59,531 nucleotides of DNA from NCBI GenBank assembly GCA_964469265.1, contig CAYXYF010000014.1:1-59531 (forward strand), given 5' to 3'. The notes below the pieces were generated by a model. It had not been told where the DNA came from. It saw only the letters and a program-made list of their open reading frames with translations, and ran no database searches. How positions within the stretch are numbered: the stretch's first letter is position 1; the number at the start of each line of letters is the position of its first letter. Below, one piece after another: positions 15,409 through 24,748 of the stretch. The stretch comes from JAEYZS01 sp964469265. GTDB taxonomy: Bacteria; Bdellovibrionota; Bdellovibrionia; Bdellovibrionales; JAEYZS01. A program made the translations under genes and the position numbers.

Positions 15409-15846
15409 TTATTTGTAAGTGATCTTCTTATTGGTCGCTAAGGCCACTAGGCCATCGTAGAATTTATTAAAGCTCTTCTGTTTTGCTTGAGACCAACTCT
15501 CCGAGCACTCGTTTTGCACTTTGACTCCGTCAAGCTTGGTCTTGGTAATTACAATCGGATGGACACAAGTTACGCCGCCCTTTTTTTCGGGTAGAATTTT
15601 ATCCCAGTCTTTTCGAATTTGGTCATAAGTTTGTTTCGTCAAAGCTCTGCCGCCCGACAGATTCTTATTTGTATAATACCTGAGTTCCAAGCTTGAACTT
15701 TTAGCCGATTTTCTTTCCAAAAGCTCTAAGGCTCTTATGTCATGATGTCCGACTTGAAACCGCAGGGACTCTGCAATAGTAGTTTTAGCTTCAGCAAGCC
15801 CAACACAAAAAATTATAATAAGAAGGGCAAAGATATTTTTAATCAT
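15409..15846 (-). CDS. Small secreted protein of unknown function
   Basis: A 145-aa exported protein with signal peptide MIKNIFALLIIIFCVGLAEA. The mature part is basic, has two cysteines and includes LELRYYTNKNLSGGRALTKQTYDQIRKDWDKI. No family is recognised. AAGGTGAG precedes the ATG. The metallopeptidase gene starts 32 bases after its stop, so the two are likely co-transcribed and may act together. Confidence 0.68.
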   Translation of the reverse strand: MIKNIFALLIIIFCVGLAEAKTTIAESLRFQVGHHDIRALELLERKSAKSSSLELRYYTNKNLSGGRALTKQTYDQIRKDWDKILPEKKGGVTCVHPIVITKTKLDGVKVQNECSESWSQAKQKSFNKFYDGLVALATNKKITYK

Positions 15847-15976
15847 TTTCTCACCTTCTCACGCTATAAAAATCTTTAACATACTCTGTTTAGAATAGCC
15901 CAACTAATGTGCACCTCCAACGGGCCAATGAACAAATCGACCAAAGTACGGCCTTTCTGTTGGTAGCGAGATTGCG

Positions 15977-16456
15977 TCAGAAGTGTTTTGCGTGGATTTG
16001 CACTAAAAGATTTTTACAGGATTCTTCTAGCATATCTAGGACAAGTTCAAAGCCGTCTTCGCCAGAGTAGTATGGGTCAGGGACGTCTTGGCCTTTCCAG
16101 TTTTCAGAATAGTTTAGGATCAGTTGAATGGTTCGTTTATCTTTTAAAGAATCCGGACAAAGCTCCTTCATTGCCTTAAGATGGCTCTGATCCATTGCAA
16201 TCAGATACTCAAACTCATGGAAGTCTTCCCTCGTCAGTGGGCGCGAGACAATATCTGAGAAATCATATCCCCTCTTTGTTGCATGCATCAGCGTGCGCTT
16301 ATCAGCTCCCTCCCCTTCGTGATAATCAAGGAGACCTGCAGAATCGATATAAAACTTGTTTTCAAGCTTTTGATCACGAACGAGTTTTCTAAAGATTCCT
16401 TCTGCGGTTGGTGATCTACAAATATTTCCAGTGCAGACAAATAAAACTTTAACCAT
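15977..16456 (-). CDS. Low-molecular-weight protein-tyrosine phosphatase
   Basis: A 159-aa cytoplasmic phosphatase. The P-loop is at the very N terminus: VLFVCTGNICRSPTAEG (C8-x5-R14, nucleophile Cys8). The general-acid Asp is in DVPDPYYSGEDGFE, the DPYY/F motif of the family. It hydrolyses phosphotyrosine; bacterial members often regulate exopolysaccharide kinases, but no such kinase or polysaccharide genes lie nearby. It sits downstream of the trypsin-like gene and is separated from it by a terminator, so it is probably transcribed alone. The start has no clear ribosome binding site. Confidence 0.93.
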   Translation of the reverse strand: MVKVLFVCTGNICRSPTAEGIFRKLVRDQKLENKFYIDSAGLLDYHEGEGADKRTLMHATKRGYDFSDIVSRPLTREDFHEFEYLIAMDQSHLKAMKELCPDSLKDKRTIQLILNYSENWKGQDVPDPYYSGEDGFELVLDMLEESCKNLLVQIHAKHF

Positions 16457-16494
16457 GCAGAGATTATGTTACAAATTGTTTTGTTTTAGCAAAT

Positions 16495-16524
16495 AAAAGC
16501 TCAAGAGTTTCCTGAGCTTTTTTT
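16495..16524 (-). terminator. Intrinsic terminator of the trypsin-like gene
   Basis: The stem AAAAGCTCA/TGAGCTTTT (16495-16503, 16513-16521) has a 9-base loop. A/T runs on both sides would let it work in either direction. It lies between the protease stop and the phosphatase start. Confidence 0.78.
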
Positions 16525-16546
16525 GATCTAAATTTAAAAAACGAAA

Positions 16547-17404
16547 TTACATCGTTGGAATAAAGTTTAGCACTTGATCAACTCTCGTTACGTCCTCGCC
16601 TGAACAACCATCGTTTTTACAAACGTTAGACTTTCTGCATCCATTAGCATATGTGAAATCTGTCCAGCCTCGTACCAAGATACCCTCAACCAATCCCGTC
16701 TTTTCATTAAATACTGCAGACCCTGAGTTTCCGCCAAATGCATCAATATTCGCTACAAAATGTGTGTCTTTGACTTCCCGCACGTGAGCATCATCAGCAA
16801 TTTTTGTGGGAATACCAGCTGGATGACCAATGATTACCATTTTATCGCCAACTGATGCTGCTGGTCCACGGTTCACAGATAGAACCTCACGCCCAATGAC
16901 AGAGCGATCAAGTTCAATGACCGCATAGTCTGCGCCAGAGCTTTGCTCTTTTGATCCGACGATCCTGTTACATGAATAAACATCTATCGGTTGTACTTTC
17001 GTTACATCCTTTCCAGGATGGGAATAACCAAAACCAAAAACAAAACTGGTTCTCTTACACGCACTTTGCGAACGAACACAATGTCCCGCAGTTAAAACAA
17101 GGTTATGTCCCACAAGAGAGCCTGAACAGTAGGCCGAACTCCGTTGCTCGCGAAATGGTTCATCTTCACAGAGGTTGTAAGAGGAGCCGTAGCCTGATCC
17201 CCCGATTGCTATTGACCCGTCATCAGCGTTAGATAAGCGGCTTGTATTAATGAGAGCAACAGTAGATGCCGCCTTTCTTTGCCAGAAGGGACTCGATTCA
17301 TGAATTTCAACTCGATTGTCGTCTCCGTATATAACTCTTTCTTCTGCGGTAGCCGTTATTCCAATTGCTAATAACACGGCTGCAAATAATGCTGTTTTTT
17401 TCAA
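16547..17404 (-). CDS. Secreted trypsin/V8-like serine protease
   Basis: A 285-aa exported protease. The signal peptide LKKTALFAAVLLAIGITATA is read from a TTG start with GGAGGGGGAG just upstream; the longer frame to 17443 is not needed. The chymotrypsin-fold triad is visible: His in LVLTAGHC, Asp in GADYAVIELDR, and Ser in DAFGGNSGSAVF. Multiple cysteines suggest disulfides. The GNSGS motif and short loops resemble V8/glutamyl endopeptidases. The target is unknown; secretion to periplasm or medium is expected. The gene is divergent from gloB. A TTG start is unusual but well supported by the ribosome binding site. Confidence 0.88.
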   Translation of the reverse strand: MKKTALFAAVLLAIGITATAEERVIYGDDNRVEIHESSPFWQRKAASTVALINTSRLSNADDGSIAIGGSGYGSSYNLCEDEPFREQRSSAYCSGSLVGHNLVLTAGHCVRSQSACKRTSFVFGFGYSHPGKDVTKVQPIDVYSCNRIVGSKEQSSGADYAVIELDRSVIGREVLSVNRGPAASVGDKMVIIGHPAGIPTKIADDAHVREVKDTHFVANIDAFGGNSGSAVFNEKTGLVEGILVRGWTDFTYANGCRKSNVCKNDGCSGEDVTRVDQVLNFIPTM

Positions 17405-17544
17405 GACTCCCCCTCCATGGAAAGTTGTAGATTTAGATAACATTATAGAAAGGAATTTCGTTTTTTGGTGTTAAAGGAGAACTAGCCTCGACTGATTAGA
17501 ATAATTCTAGACTTAGCGCTACGGACCTATTATCAGAATATAGT

Positions 17545-18273
17545 ATGCAAATCGAAATTATTCCCTGCCTCAGAGACAACTACGCTTTTTTGTTAGACGT
17601 TGGTCAAAATAACAATAACCGAATATCCGTCTTAATTGATGCACCTGAGTTTGAAAGCATCGATAATTTTCTTCGCAAAAACAACCGCACCGTTAATTAC
17701 ATTCTAAACACACATCACCATTGGGACCACGTTGGTGGAAACCTTGCGCTGAAGGAAAGATACAGTTGCAAAATTATTGGTTCAGAAAATGATCAAGCTC
17801 GCATTCCTGGAATTGACCATCACTTAAAAAACAATGAAGAGATGCACCTCGGAGATCAAACCATCCAAACACACTTCGTGCCTGGCCATACCAATAACCA
17901 TGTCATCTACTTTTTTAAAGATGCTAAAGTTTTGTTTACGGGTGATACGCTTTTTTCGATGGGTTGCGGAAGATTGTTTGAAGGGACCTATCAAGAAATG
18001 TTTGATAGTCTGCAACTTATAAAAAAATTTCCTGAGGAAACCCTTATCTATTGCGGGCATGAATACACCATAAAAAATGGTGAGTTCGCCCTCAGCGCAC
18101 AGCCAGACAACCCCGCGATTCAACGCCGCCTCAAAGAAGCCCGAGAGCTAGTTCAAAGGGGACAGCCCACTATCCCCGCCACATTGGAGCTTGAGCGAAA
18201 AACAAATCCGTTTCTCATGGCATCGACAGTTGACGAATTTAGTCAACTGCGCCAACGTAGGGACTCTTTTTAG
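17545..18273 (+). CDS. gloB: Hydroxyacylglutathione hydrolase (glyoxalase II)
   Basis: GloB hydrolyses S-D-lactoylglutathione to lactate and glutathione, ending methylglyoxal detoxification. The 242-aa cytoplasmic protein has the metallo-beta-lactamase motif THHHWDHVGGN (binuclear metal site). Further ligands are in FVPGHTNNHVIYF, VLFTGDTLFSMGCGRLFEG (bridging Asp) and YCGHEYT. The C-terminal helical domain with ERKTNPFL is the glyoxalase II signature. The tryptophan dioxygenase gene starts 16 bases downstream on the same strand, so the pair may share a transcript. Confidence 0.94.
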   Translation: MQIEIIPCLRDNYAFLLDVGQNNNNRISVLIDAPEFESIDNFLRKNNRTVNYILNTHHHWDHVGGNLALKERYSCKIIGSENDQARIPGIDHHLKNNEEMHLGDQTIQTHFVPGHTNNHVIYFFKDAKVLFTGDTLFSMGCGRLFEGTYQEMFDSLQLIKKFPEETLIYCGHEYTIKNGEFALSAQPDNPAIQRRLKEARELVQRGQPTIPATLELERKTNPFLMASTVDEFSQLRQRRDSF

Positions 18274-18289
18274 ATCATAAGGGGGCCCC

Positions 18290-19069
18290 GTGGCGTTGAC
18301 GTATGGTAAATATCTCAAAGTAGATGAGCTATTAGAACTTCAAGTCTTACAAAGTGATAACGAACACGATGAAATGCTTTTTATCATTATTCATCAGGTC
18401 TATGAGCTATGGTTTAAACAAATTCTTCATGAAATGAATTTGCTTTTATCCAACCTCAACCAAGGCGAAACATATCTTGCACTCACAAACTTAAAAAGAA
18501 TTCTTACAATTTTTAAAACCCTCGTAGGTCAAATCGACATTCTTGAAACCATGACTCCTTTAGACTTTGCTGCATTTCGTGGGCTTCTTGACACTTCAAG
18601 CGGTTTTCAGTCTGCACAATTTAGAAAGCTTGAGTTCATGTTGGGAAACAAACGCGAAAAAATGGTTGAGCATTTTAAAGACGACCCAAAAATTTATGAT
18701 GCTTTAAAAGCCCTTTACAACGCGCCGACCCTTTATGATGCATTCCTAAAACATCTCTCCCATAAAGGCTTAGAAGTTCCGAAGGAACTTTTAGAACGCG
18801 ATGTCAGACTGCCAGTTCAAGAAAACAAAGCCTTTCAAAACATTCTTATCGAAATCTACAAAACCGATCCTCTTCTTTCTCAACTCTGCGAACGTCTTGT
18901 TGATCTGGATGAAGGTCTTCAAGAGTGGCGTTATCGCCATGTTAAAATGGTTGAAAGAACCATTGGCGTTAAGTTAGGGACAGGCGGATCACCTGGTGCA
19001 GAATATTTAAAGCGAACTTTGTTTCAACCAATCCTTCCTGACCTTTGGAGTATCCGCGCTGAGTTTTAA
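18290..19069 (+). CDS. kynA: Tryptophan 2,3-dioxygenase
   Basis: This haem enzyme opens the indole ring of L-tryptophan to form N-formylkynurenine, the first step of the kynurenine pathway. The 259-aa protein starts with GTG (GGGGG just upstream) and has the family's landmarks: HDEMLFIIIHQVYELWFKQILHE, the substrate region DTSSGFQSAQFRKLEF, the axial haem His in WRYRHVKMVERTIG, and GTGGSPGAEYLKRT. The rest of the pathway is only partly in the window: a kynureninase-like gene lies 15 kb away, and no arylformamidase was seen. Confidence 0.95.
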   Translation: MALTYGKYLKVDELLELQVLQSDNEHDEMLFIIIHQVYELWFKQILHEMNLLLSNLNQGETYLALTNLKRILTIFKTLVGQIDILETMTPLDFAAFRGLLDTSSGFQSAQFRKLEFMLGNKREKMVEHFKDDPKIYDALKALYNAPTLYDAFLKHLSHKGLEVPKELLERDVRLPVQENKAFQNILIEIYKTDPLLSQLCERLVDLDEGLQEWRYRHVKMVERTIGVKLGTGGSPGAEYLKRTLFQPILPDLWSIRAEF

Positions 19070-19156
19070 AACCGTGAATTAATTTTCATTGGCAAAATCT
19101 CCCCGAAGTGATTGAATACCAAATGATAATACATTCATATTTTGAAAGGATTGCTC

Positions 19157-21853
19157 ATGCTCATTCAATCGAAGGATAGCTTTAATTTAAAATCAACTCT
19201 TAAAGTCCAAAGCTCTGGTGGAACTAAAGACTACGTCATCTTTAACTTAAACAAGCTAAATCATCCTAACATCAAAAAACTTCCAAACTCATTGAAGGTA
19301 TTACTAGAAAACCTTCTGCGCCACGAAGACGGTGTGAATGTCACACGCGAAGATATCGAAAGTATTTTAAGCATGGACAAAACCTCACTCACTCGTGAAA
19401 TATCTTACTTTCCCGCAAGAGTTTTGATGCAAGATTTTACTGGTGTGCCTGCCATCGTAGACTTAGCAGCGATGAGAGATGCTGTAAAAAAACTTGGCGG
19501 AGACGTTACAAAAATCAACCCTCTCTCACCTGTTGACCTTGTTATCGACCACTCTGTCACCGTGGATCACTATGGATCTGATAAGTCTTTTGATGAGAAC
19601 GTTAAAATTGAATTTGAGAGAAACCAAGAGCGATATGTATTTTTAAAGTGGGGCCAAGAAGCCTTCAATAACTTTAGAGTTGTTCCACCAGGGACAGGAA
19701 TTTGTCACCAAGTGAACCTTGAGTATCTTTCAAAATCTGTTTGGACATCGCAAGGTAAAGATGGTGTCTACGCTTACCCCGATACACTTGTGGGTACTGA
19801 TAGCCATACAACAATGGTTAATGGGCTTGCAGCACTGGGCTGGGGAGTGGGTGGCATTGAGGCCGAAGCCGCAATGCTTGGCCAGCCAATCAGTATGTTA
19901 ATCCCAGAAGTTGTTGGCTTCAGACTCGACGGGAAATTAAAAGAAGGAACTACAGCAACTGATCTTGTTTTAACTATTACAAACATTCTTAGAAAAAGAG
20001 GTGTTGTCGGTAAGTTTGTTGAGTTCTATGGACCAGGACTTGATAATCTTATGCTTGCTGACAGAGCAACAATTGCAAACATGGCGCCAGAGTACGGAGC
20101 GACTTGTGGATTCTTCCCGATTGATAATGTCACATTAGACTACTTGAGATTATCGGGTCGTGATGAAGACACGATTGCTCTCGTAGAGGCTTACGCGAAA
20201 GAAACTGGTTTCTGGAGAGACGGCCCTGGAGATGAGCTTGTGTTTAATGATTCTTTATCTCTAGATATGTCTACAGTTGAAACCTCTTTAGCGGGCCCGA
20301 AGCGACCTCAAGATCGAGTTTCGCTCTCACTTGCGCATTCTGATTTTGAAAAGCAACTCACACTTGGGTTTGCAGTGCCTACCGAGAAAACTTCAAAAGA
20401 AGCATCGGCAGTTCAAGTTTCAGGAAAAGACTATAAACTTGGAAATGGTGACGTTGTTATTGCAGCAATCACAAGTTGCACAAATACCTCCAACCCGTCA
20501 GTTATGGTTGGCGCAGGTATCGTTGCAAAAAAAGCTGTTGAAAGAGGCTTAACCATTAAACCATGGGTGAAGCCTTCGCTTGCACCTGGATCACAAGTTG
20601 TAACAGATTACTTAGAAAAATCAGGTCTTCAAAAATATCTTGATCAGATCGGATTTAATCTCGTCGGATACGGATGTACAACTTGTATCGGAAACTCTGG
20701 TCCGCTTGATCCAGACATTACCGCTTCCATTGAAAAAGGAAATCTAGTTGTGGCTTCAGTTCTTTCTGGAAACAGAAACTTTGAAGGACGTATTAATCCA
20801 TATTCAAAAGCAAACTACCTTGCATCCCCACCACTTGTTGTTGCCTATGCACTAGCGGGCAGTATGCACATTGATATGGCAAAAGATCCGATCGCAACAG
20901 ATAAAGACGGAAAGCCTGTTTATCTCAAAGATATTTGGCCGTCCGACAAAGAAATTTACGACACTATCCAGTCAGTGGTAACCACAGAAATGTTTAAAGG
21001 TCGGTATAGTAATGTTTTCAGTGGAACAGAGGATTGGAAAAAAATTAAAACAACTCCTTCTCAAACCTATGACTGGAGTGAGAGCACATACATCAAGAAC
21101 CCGCCTTATTTTGAAGGCATGGGGAAAGATCCAGATGCACTCATTGACATCAAAGGCGCAAGACCCCTTGCGATTCTAGGTGACTCCATCACAACGGATC
21201 ATATTTCCCCTGCCGGAAACATCAAAGCAGATTCACCTGCTGGACAGTTTCTAGCGAGTCGCGGAGTTGCTACAAAAGACTTTAACTCCTACGGTTCTAG
21301 ACGTGGTAACGATGACGTTATGCTGAGAGGAACGTTCGCAAATATTCGTCTTAAAAACGAAATGGTCCCAGGCACCGAGGGCGGATTCACAAAGTTCATT
21401 CCAACAGACGAAGTCATGTCAGTTTACGAAGCGGCAATGAAGTACCGTGACGCAAAAACTCCACTTATTGTGGTCGGCGGTAAAGAATATGGTACTGGCT
21501 CTTCTAGAGACTGGGCAGCCAAAGGAACGCTTCTTTTAGGTGTTAAAGCAGTCCTTGTTGAAAGCTTTGAAAGAATTCATAGATCGAACCTCATCGGTAT
21601 GGGAGTTCTTCCAGTTCAGTTTAAAGCTGGAATGAACAGACAGACCTTGAAACTAGACGGAAGTGAGACCTTTGATCTCTTAGGTCTTGAAGCTGGACTA
21701 AAACCAGGGCAAGACCTTGATCTTGTCATTACCCGGGCAAATGGTGATAAAGAGAATATCAAAGTGAAAAGTCGCCTTGATACAGCCGTAGAAGTGAAAT
21801 ACTTCGAACACGGCGGAATCTTACACTACGTATTAAGAAAATTAACGCAGTAA
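19157..21853 (+). CDS. acnA: Aconitate hydratase A
   Basis: AcnA interconverts citrate and isocitrate in the TCA cycle. It is an 898-aa protein of the IRP/AcnA type. The [4Fe-4S] ligands are in ITSCTNTSNPSVM and YGCTTCIGNSGPL. Other signatures are DTLVGTDSHTTMVNGL, the swivelling C-terminal domain with GDSITTDHISPAG, and GGKEYGTGSSRDWAAKG, whose Ser/Arg act at the active site. I use the ATG at 19157 (AAGGA 6 bases upstream), not the TTG at 19142. A strong terminator follows, and its right arm is also the start of the next gene. Confidence 0.97.
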   Translation: MLIQSKDSFNLKSTLKVQSSGGTKDYVIFNLNKLNHPNIKKLPNSLKVLLENLLRHEDGVNVTREDIESILSMDKTSLTREISYFPARVLMQDFTGVPAIVDLAAMRDAVKKLGGDVTKINPLSPVDLVIDHSVTVDHYGSDKSFDENVKIEFERNQERYVFLKWGQEAFNNFRVVPPGTGICHQVNLEYLSKSVWTSQGKDGVYAYPDTLVGTDSHTTMVNGLAALGWGVGGIEAEAAMLGQPISMLIPEVVGFRLDGKLKEGTTATDLVLTITNILRKRGVVGKFVEFYGPGLDNLMLADRATIANMAPEYGATCGFFPIDNVTLDYLRLSGRDEDTIALVEAYAKETGFWRDGPGDELVFNDSLSLDMSTVETSLAGPKRPQDRVSLSLAHSDFEKQLTLGFAVPTEKTSKEASAVQVSGKDYKLGNGDVVIAAITSCTNTSNPSVMVGAGIVAKKAVERGLTIKPWVKPSLAPGSQVVTDYLEKSGLQKYLDQIGFNLVGYGCTTCIGNSGPLDPDITASIEKGNLVVASVLSGNRNFEGRINPYSKANYLASPPLVVAYALAGSMHIDMAKDPIATDKDGKPVYLKDIWPSDKEIYDTIQSVVTTEMFKGRYSNVFSGTEDWKKIKTTPSQTYDWSESTYIKNPPYFEGMGKDPDALIDIKGARPLAILGDSITTDHISPAGNIKADSPAGQFLASRGVATKDFNSYGSRRGNDDVMLRGTFANIRLKNEMVPGTEGGFTKFIPTDEVMSVYEAAMKYRDAKTPLIVVGGKEYGTGSSRDWAAKGTLLLGVKAVLVESFERIHRSNLIGMGVLPVQFKAGMNRQTLKLDGSETFDLLGLEAGLKPGQDLDLVITRANGDKENIKVKSRLDTAVEVKYFEHGGILHYVLRKLTQ

Positions 21854-21880
21854 AAGCTTTATTTAAGGCTTAAAAGTTGT

Positions 21881-21927
21881 GCCCTTAAAACCGAGAAGAA
21901 GTTGTGGTTTTAAGGGCAGTTTTTTTT
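21881..21927 (+). terminator. acnA terminator overlapping the next gene's start
   Basis: A perfect 12-bp stem GCCCTTAAAACC/GGTTTTAAGGGC (21881-21892, 21906-21917) has a 13-base loop and is followed by AG and eight T. The GTG start of the downstream gene lies at 21904, inside the loop/right arm. Confidence 0.88.
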
Positions 21928-24075
21928 GCATTTCTAGTTTTCATTTTCTTTAGCGCTGAAGGTAACGCCAATCCTACTCTTGTCTGCATAGGCAAAGGCA
22001 ATAATTCCTCAAGTGATAAGTTTTATGCGCATAAAATCAATAACCTGCTCAACGAATCTCAAGCACTTGAAGGAAAAATCTCTGCACTTGAAAGTCGTCT
22101 TCCTGCTATTGAGCGTGAGTTAGAGAGCTTCAAACAAAATAGAATTCCCAATCTTTTTAGAGAGTTTGAACAACGTCCTGAAATAAAATCTCATCCGACC
22201 CTTCGTAGTACTTTTAAAGAACTCAAAAATTATTTTTATAAACATGAACTTCAGTACGCCGATATGCTCATCGCAAATAAAAAGGCAGAAGATGAATTTA
22301 AAAAAGAATTCATTCGCATCAACAGACTTAAAGTTCAGGCACAAGAGGGCTATCAAAAAACAAATAAAATTATCCTAGAAAATATTTTAAAGGCACAGAA
22401 GGTTTTTGAGCGCGACTTTAAACGTTTGGACGATCAAACTCGCCGACTTGAAAGAAGATTTCGTGATCAAAAATTTGACCTATCCGAAGAGCGCCGCAGT
22501 CGGCTTACTCCTTCACGGTGGAGACGAGCGCTCGGCCAAGAAGAACAAGAAGCTGTAAGAAGAGAAATTCAAGAAAAACAGAATCAGCTCGCACAACAAG
22601 AGGCCCAACAATTGGGACCACTCCGTCAGCGTCGTGCTGATATGGTTTCAAACTATAGAGCCACAATTGCTCGATACCGACGACAAATTGAGACCGAACG
22701 GACTCGACATGAAACCAATCTTGCTGAAATCGAAAAAGAGGCTAATCTCAATGCAAAAGAGTACCGCGACGACTTAGCTAAGAATCGTGCGACATTTGAT
22801 TCACAAATTGAACGTGATAATACAGACTTTGATTCCTCAATCAATAAATCACGAGCTGCCTTAAGAAATCATCCTAACCCAGGTGTCAGGCAATACGCTG
22901 AATCCGATGGAATCATTGCATCTATTGGACGAGAAAAGGATGCCATTGACGCATTAATTAAAGAAAAAGCAGCAATACCACAGCAGCTTGAAGACTTAAA
23001 ACAAGAACGAGAAAAATACCGATTTATATCCCAGTGGTGGAACGAACAAGGACGCTATAACGAGCAAGCATCCACGGAAGCTAGTGTATGTTCCAATTGT
23101 GACGATGAGAGAACTCCTCTTGAAGCCATGTTAGTAACAGCGGCACCAAAGATTAAACTGCAATGTGTAGAAGCTTCCATTCGTGGAAAGTCAGCACCTA
23201 CTCGAGGCCGCCTATGCGAGGATTCCGAAACTGCAGTAGGCTCTAAAACAAATCTCTGCATTACTCAAAGAATTGCAGACTATACTCAGTGGGCACTCAA
23301 TAAAGCTTTTGAATGCTTGTCAGACCCTGCTGATCCGATTGATCCTCACTTAGTTTTTAGAAAACTTAATAACGAGTCCACCTTTAAATTCTATTATTCA
23401 GACAGAACAAAAGGCCATGGGCTCACGCAAACTGTAAATATTGCTAAAAACGAAATGTTAGGATTTCCGACTGGGACGAGCGTACGAGCTGACGGGCGAA
23501 AGTACCTTGCTAAAAAAATGAACCAGAATAAAAGCAAGTGCGCGGATTATAAATCTATTATTGATTTTGAAAAAGAAGCACAATTAGATGAATTGCGAAG
23601 ACGAGGCAATACTAATGAACTCAACAATCTAAGAGCGCGTTATCCTGAGCACAGAGAGCGTTTGTTCGACCCTACAGAGACTTGTAATTTTATTTCTTTA
23701 GATGAAGGAATTCATAGAAGTATCCTCAACGGACTGGGTCTTTACTTGTTCTACCGAGACAACTACGTCGATAAGGATTTAAAACAATTACTGGGATCAG
23801 GAATTGCGTCGAACCCGCGATACAAAGAAATTAAAAACTATGCAACTCTCGCTTACTACGGGCGAAATGGAATAAATGGCGGTAAACGAGCCATCGCTCA
23901 AATTAGAGGATCTTTGCCTGCCCGAGCCCAAAACATTACACCATCGCAATTTGAAAGGTCTTTATCAAATGTGAAGCAACTTGCATATCTTCGTGAGATA
24001 CGTAGATCAGAAAATGCGGTAAGCTCTCTCATCGACAAGAATGAAAACGGAGAGGTTCAATGCACAGACAGATAA
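21904..24075 (+). CDS. Secreted coiled-coil protein with lytic-transglycosylase-like C-terminal domain
   Basis: A 723-aa exported protein. The signal peptide VLRAVFFAFLVFIFFSAEG is read from a GTG embedded in the acnA terminator. Residues about 45-375 are Glu/Lys/Arg-rich coiled coil. From about 395 the protein matches the 363-aa paralogue 700 bases downstream. Shared landmarks are a Cys pair near NLCITQRIADYTQWALN, FRKLNNESTF with E491 at the position of a lytic-transglycosylase catalytic Glu, GLTQ, and AYYGRNGINGG in place of AYNAGPG. It could cleave or bind peptidoglycan, but the degenerate last motif leaves activity open. Its gene overlaps the next by 16 bases. Confidence 0.68.
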   Translation: MVLRAVFFAFLVFIFFSAEGNANPTLVCIGKGNNSSSDKFYAHKINNLLNESQALEGKISALESRLPAIERELESFKQNRIPNLFREFEQRPEIKSHPTLRSTFKELKNYFYKHELQYADMLIANKKAEDEFKKEFIRINRLKVQAQEGYQKTNKIILENILKAQKVFERDFKRLDDQTRRLERRFRDQKFDLSEERRSRLTPSRWRRALGQEEQEAVRREIQEKQNQLAQQEAQQLGPLRQRRADMVSNYRATIARYRRQIETERTRHETNLAEIEKEANLNAKEYRDDLAKNRATFDSQIERDNTDFDSSINKSRAALRNHPNPGVRQYAESDGIIASIGREKDAIDALIKEKAAIPQQLEDLKQEREKYRFISQWWNEQGRYNEQASTEASVCSNCDDERTPLEAMLVTAAPKIKLQCVEASIRGKSAPTRGRLCEDSETAVGSKTNLCITQRIADYTQWALNKAFECLSDPADPIDPHLVFRKLNNESTFKFYYSDRTKGHGLTQTVNIAKNEMLGFPTGTSVRADGRKYLAKKMNQNKSKCADYKSIIDFEKEAQLDELRRRGNTNELNNLRARYPEHRERLFDPTETCNFISLDEGIHRSILNGLGLYLFYRDNYVDKDLKQLLGSGIASNPRYKEIKNYATLAYYGRNGINGGKRAIAQIRGSLPARAQNITPSQFERSLSNVKQLAYLREIRRSENAVSSLIDKNENGEVQCTDR

Positions 24076-24584
24076 TCAGCGCTTTGTTATTGTTTGCAAA
24101 TCCTTTAGCCGCGTCTGAACCTCAGAAGGTGGAAGAGATTATCGAAGAGAAAGTTCAAGACATCAAACAGACCGAACTCCCAACAGAGAAGAACAAAAAG
24201 TTTTCAGAGCTTATCAAACTGGTCAATGGCCAATTTAAAACTCACGGTGATGAACTCACAGAGCAGGTTTCTGAAATCATCGATCAAAGCAATAAAAAGA
24301 ATAAAGAGGTTGATCCTGAACTCTTAAAAAATAAAGAGCATACCGACGCTCTCTACAACAAATGGCTCACCTATAAACTTGCGTTTGAACCGCTCTACGA
24401 ACTCTTCATTGAAAAGAAAGAAACTTATTCCTGCAATGCCATCGCAGAACAGATACGAGAGCGCTATAAGCCTCTCGCACCTCAAACCGAAAAAACCGAT
24501 ATTGATCCATACACAAGAACCGCTGTTGAAACATCCATTGAGCTTGCAGACGACCTCTGCAAATATGCACAAGATTTATTGTAG
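24060..24584 (+). CDS. Secreted helical protein of unknown function
   Basis: A 174-aa exported protein with signal peptide MHRQIISALLLFANPLAASE. The mature part is highly charged and helical (KVEEIIEEKVQDIKQTE, then NKKNKEVDPELLKNKEHTD) with two cysteines in the C-terminal half. No domain is recognised. It begins inside the 3' end of the coiled-coil transglycosylase-like gene (16-base overlap), so the two proteins are probably made together and may interact in the periplasm. Confidence 0.68.
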   Translation: MHRQIISALLLFANPLAASEPQKVEEIIEEKVQDIKQTELPTEKNKKFSELIKLVNGQFKTHGDELTEQVSEIIDQSNKKNKEVDPELLKNKEHTDALYNKWLTYKLAFEPLYELFIEKKETYSCNAIAEQIRERYKPLAPQTEKTDIDPYTRTAVETSIELADDLCKYAQDLL

Positions 24585-24748
24585 TACTTCTTAAGAGTGA
24601 TAAACGTGTCGCAGAGCAGCTTTTCTCAGTTTTTATTTAGCACAGGCATCAAATAACCTATAAAAATTCTAAATTCCCGCTCTGAAAATACTATTTTTGA
24701 ATAAAAGGTTAAATCCTTACCCGTTCTAGGCTATCTCTTGCGGCCATA

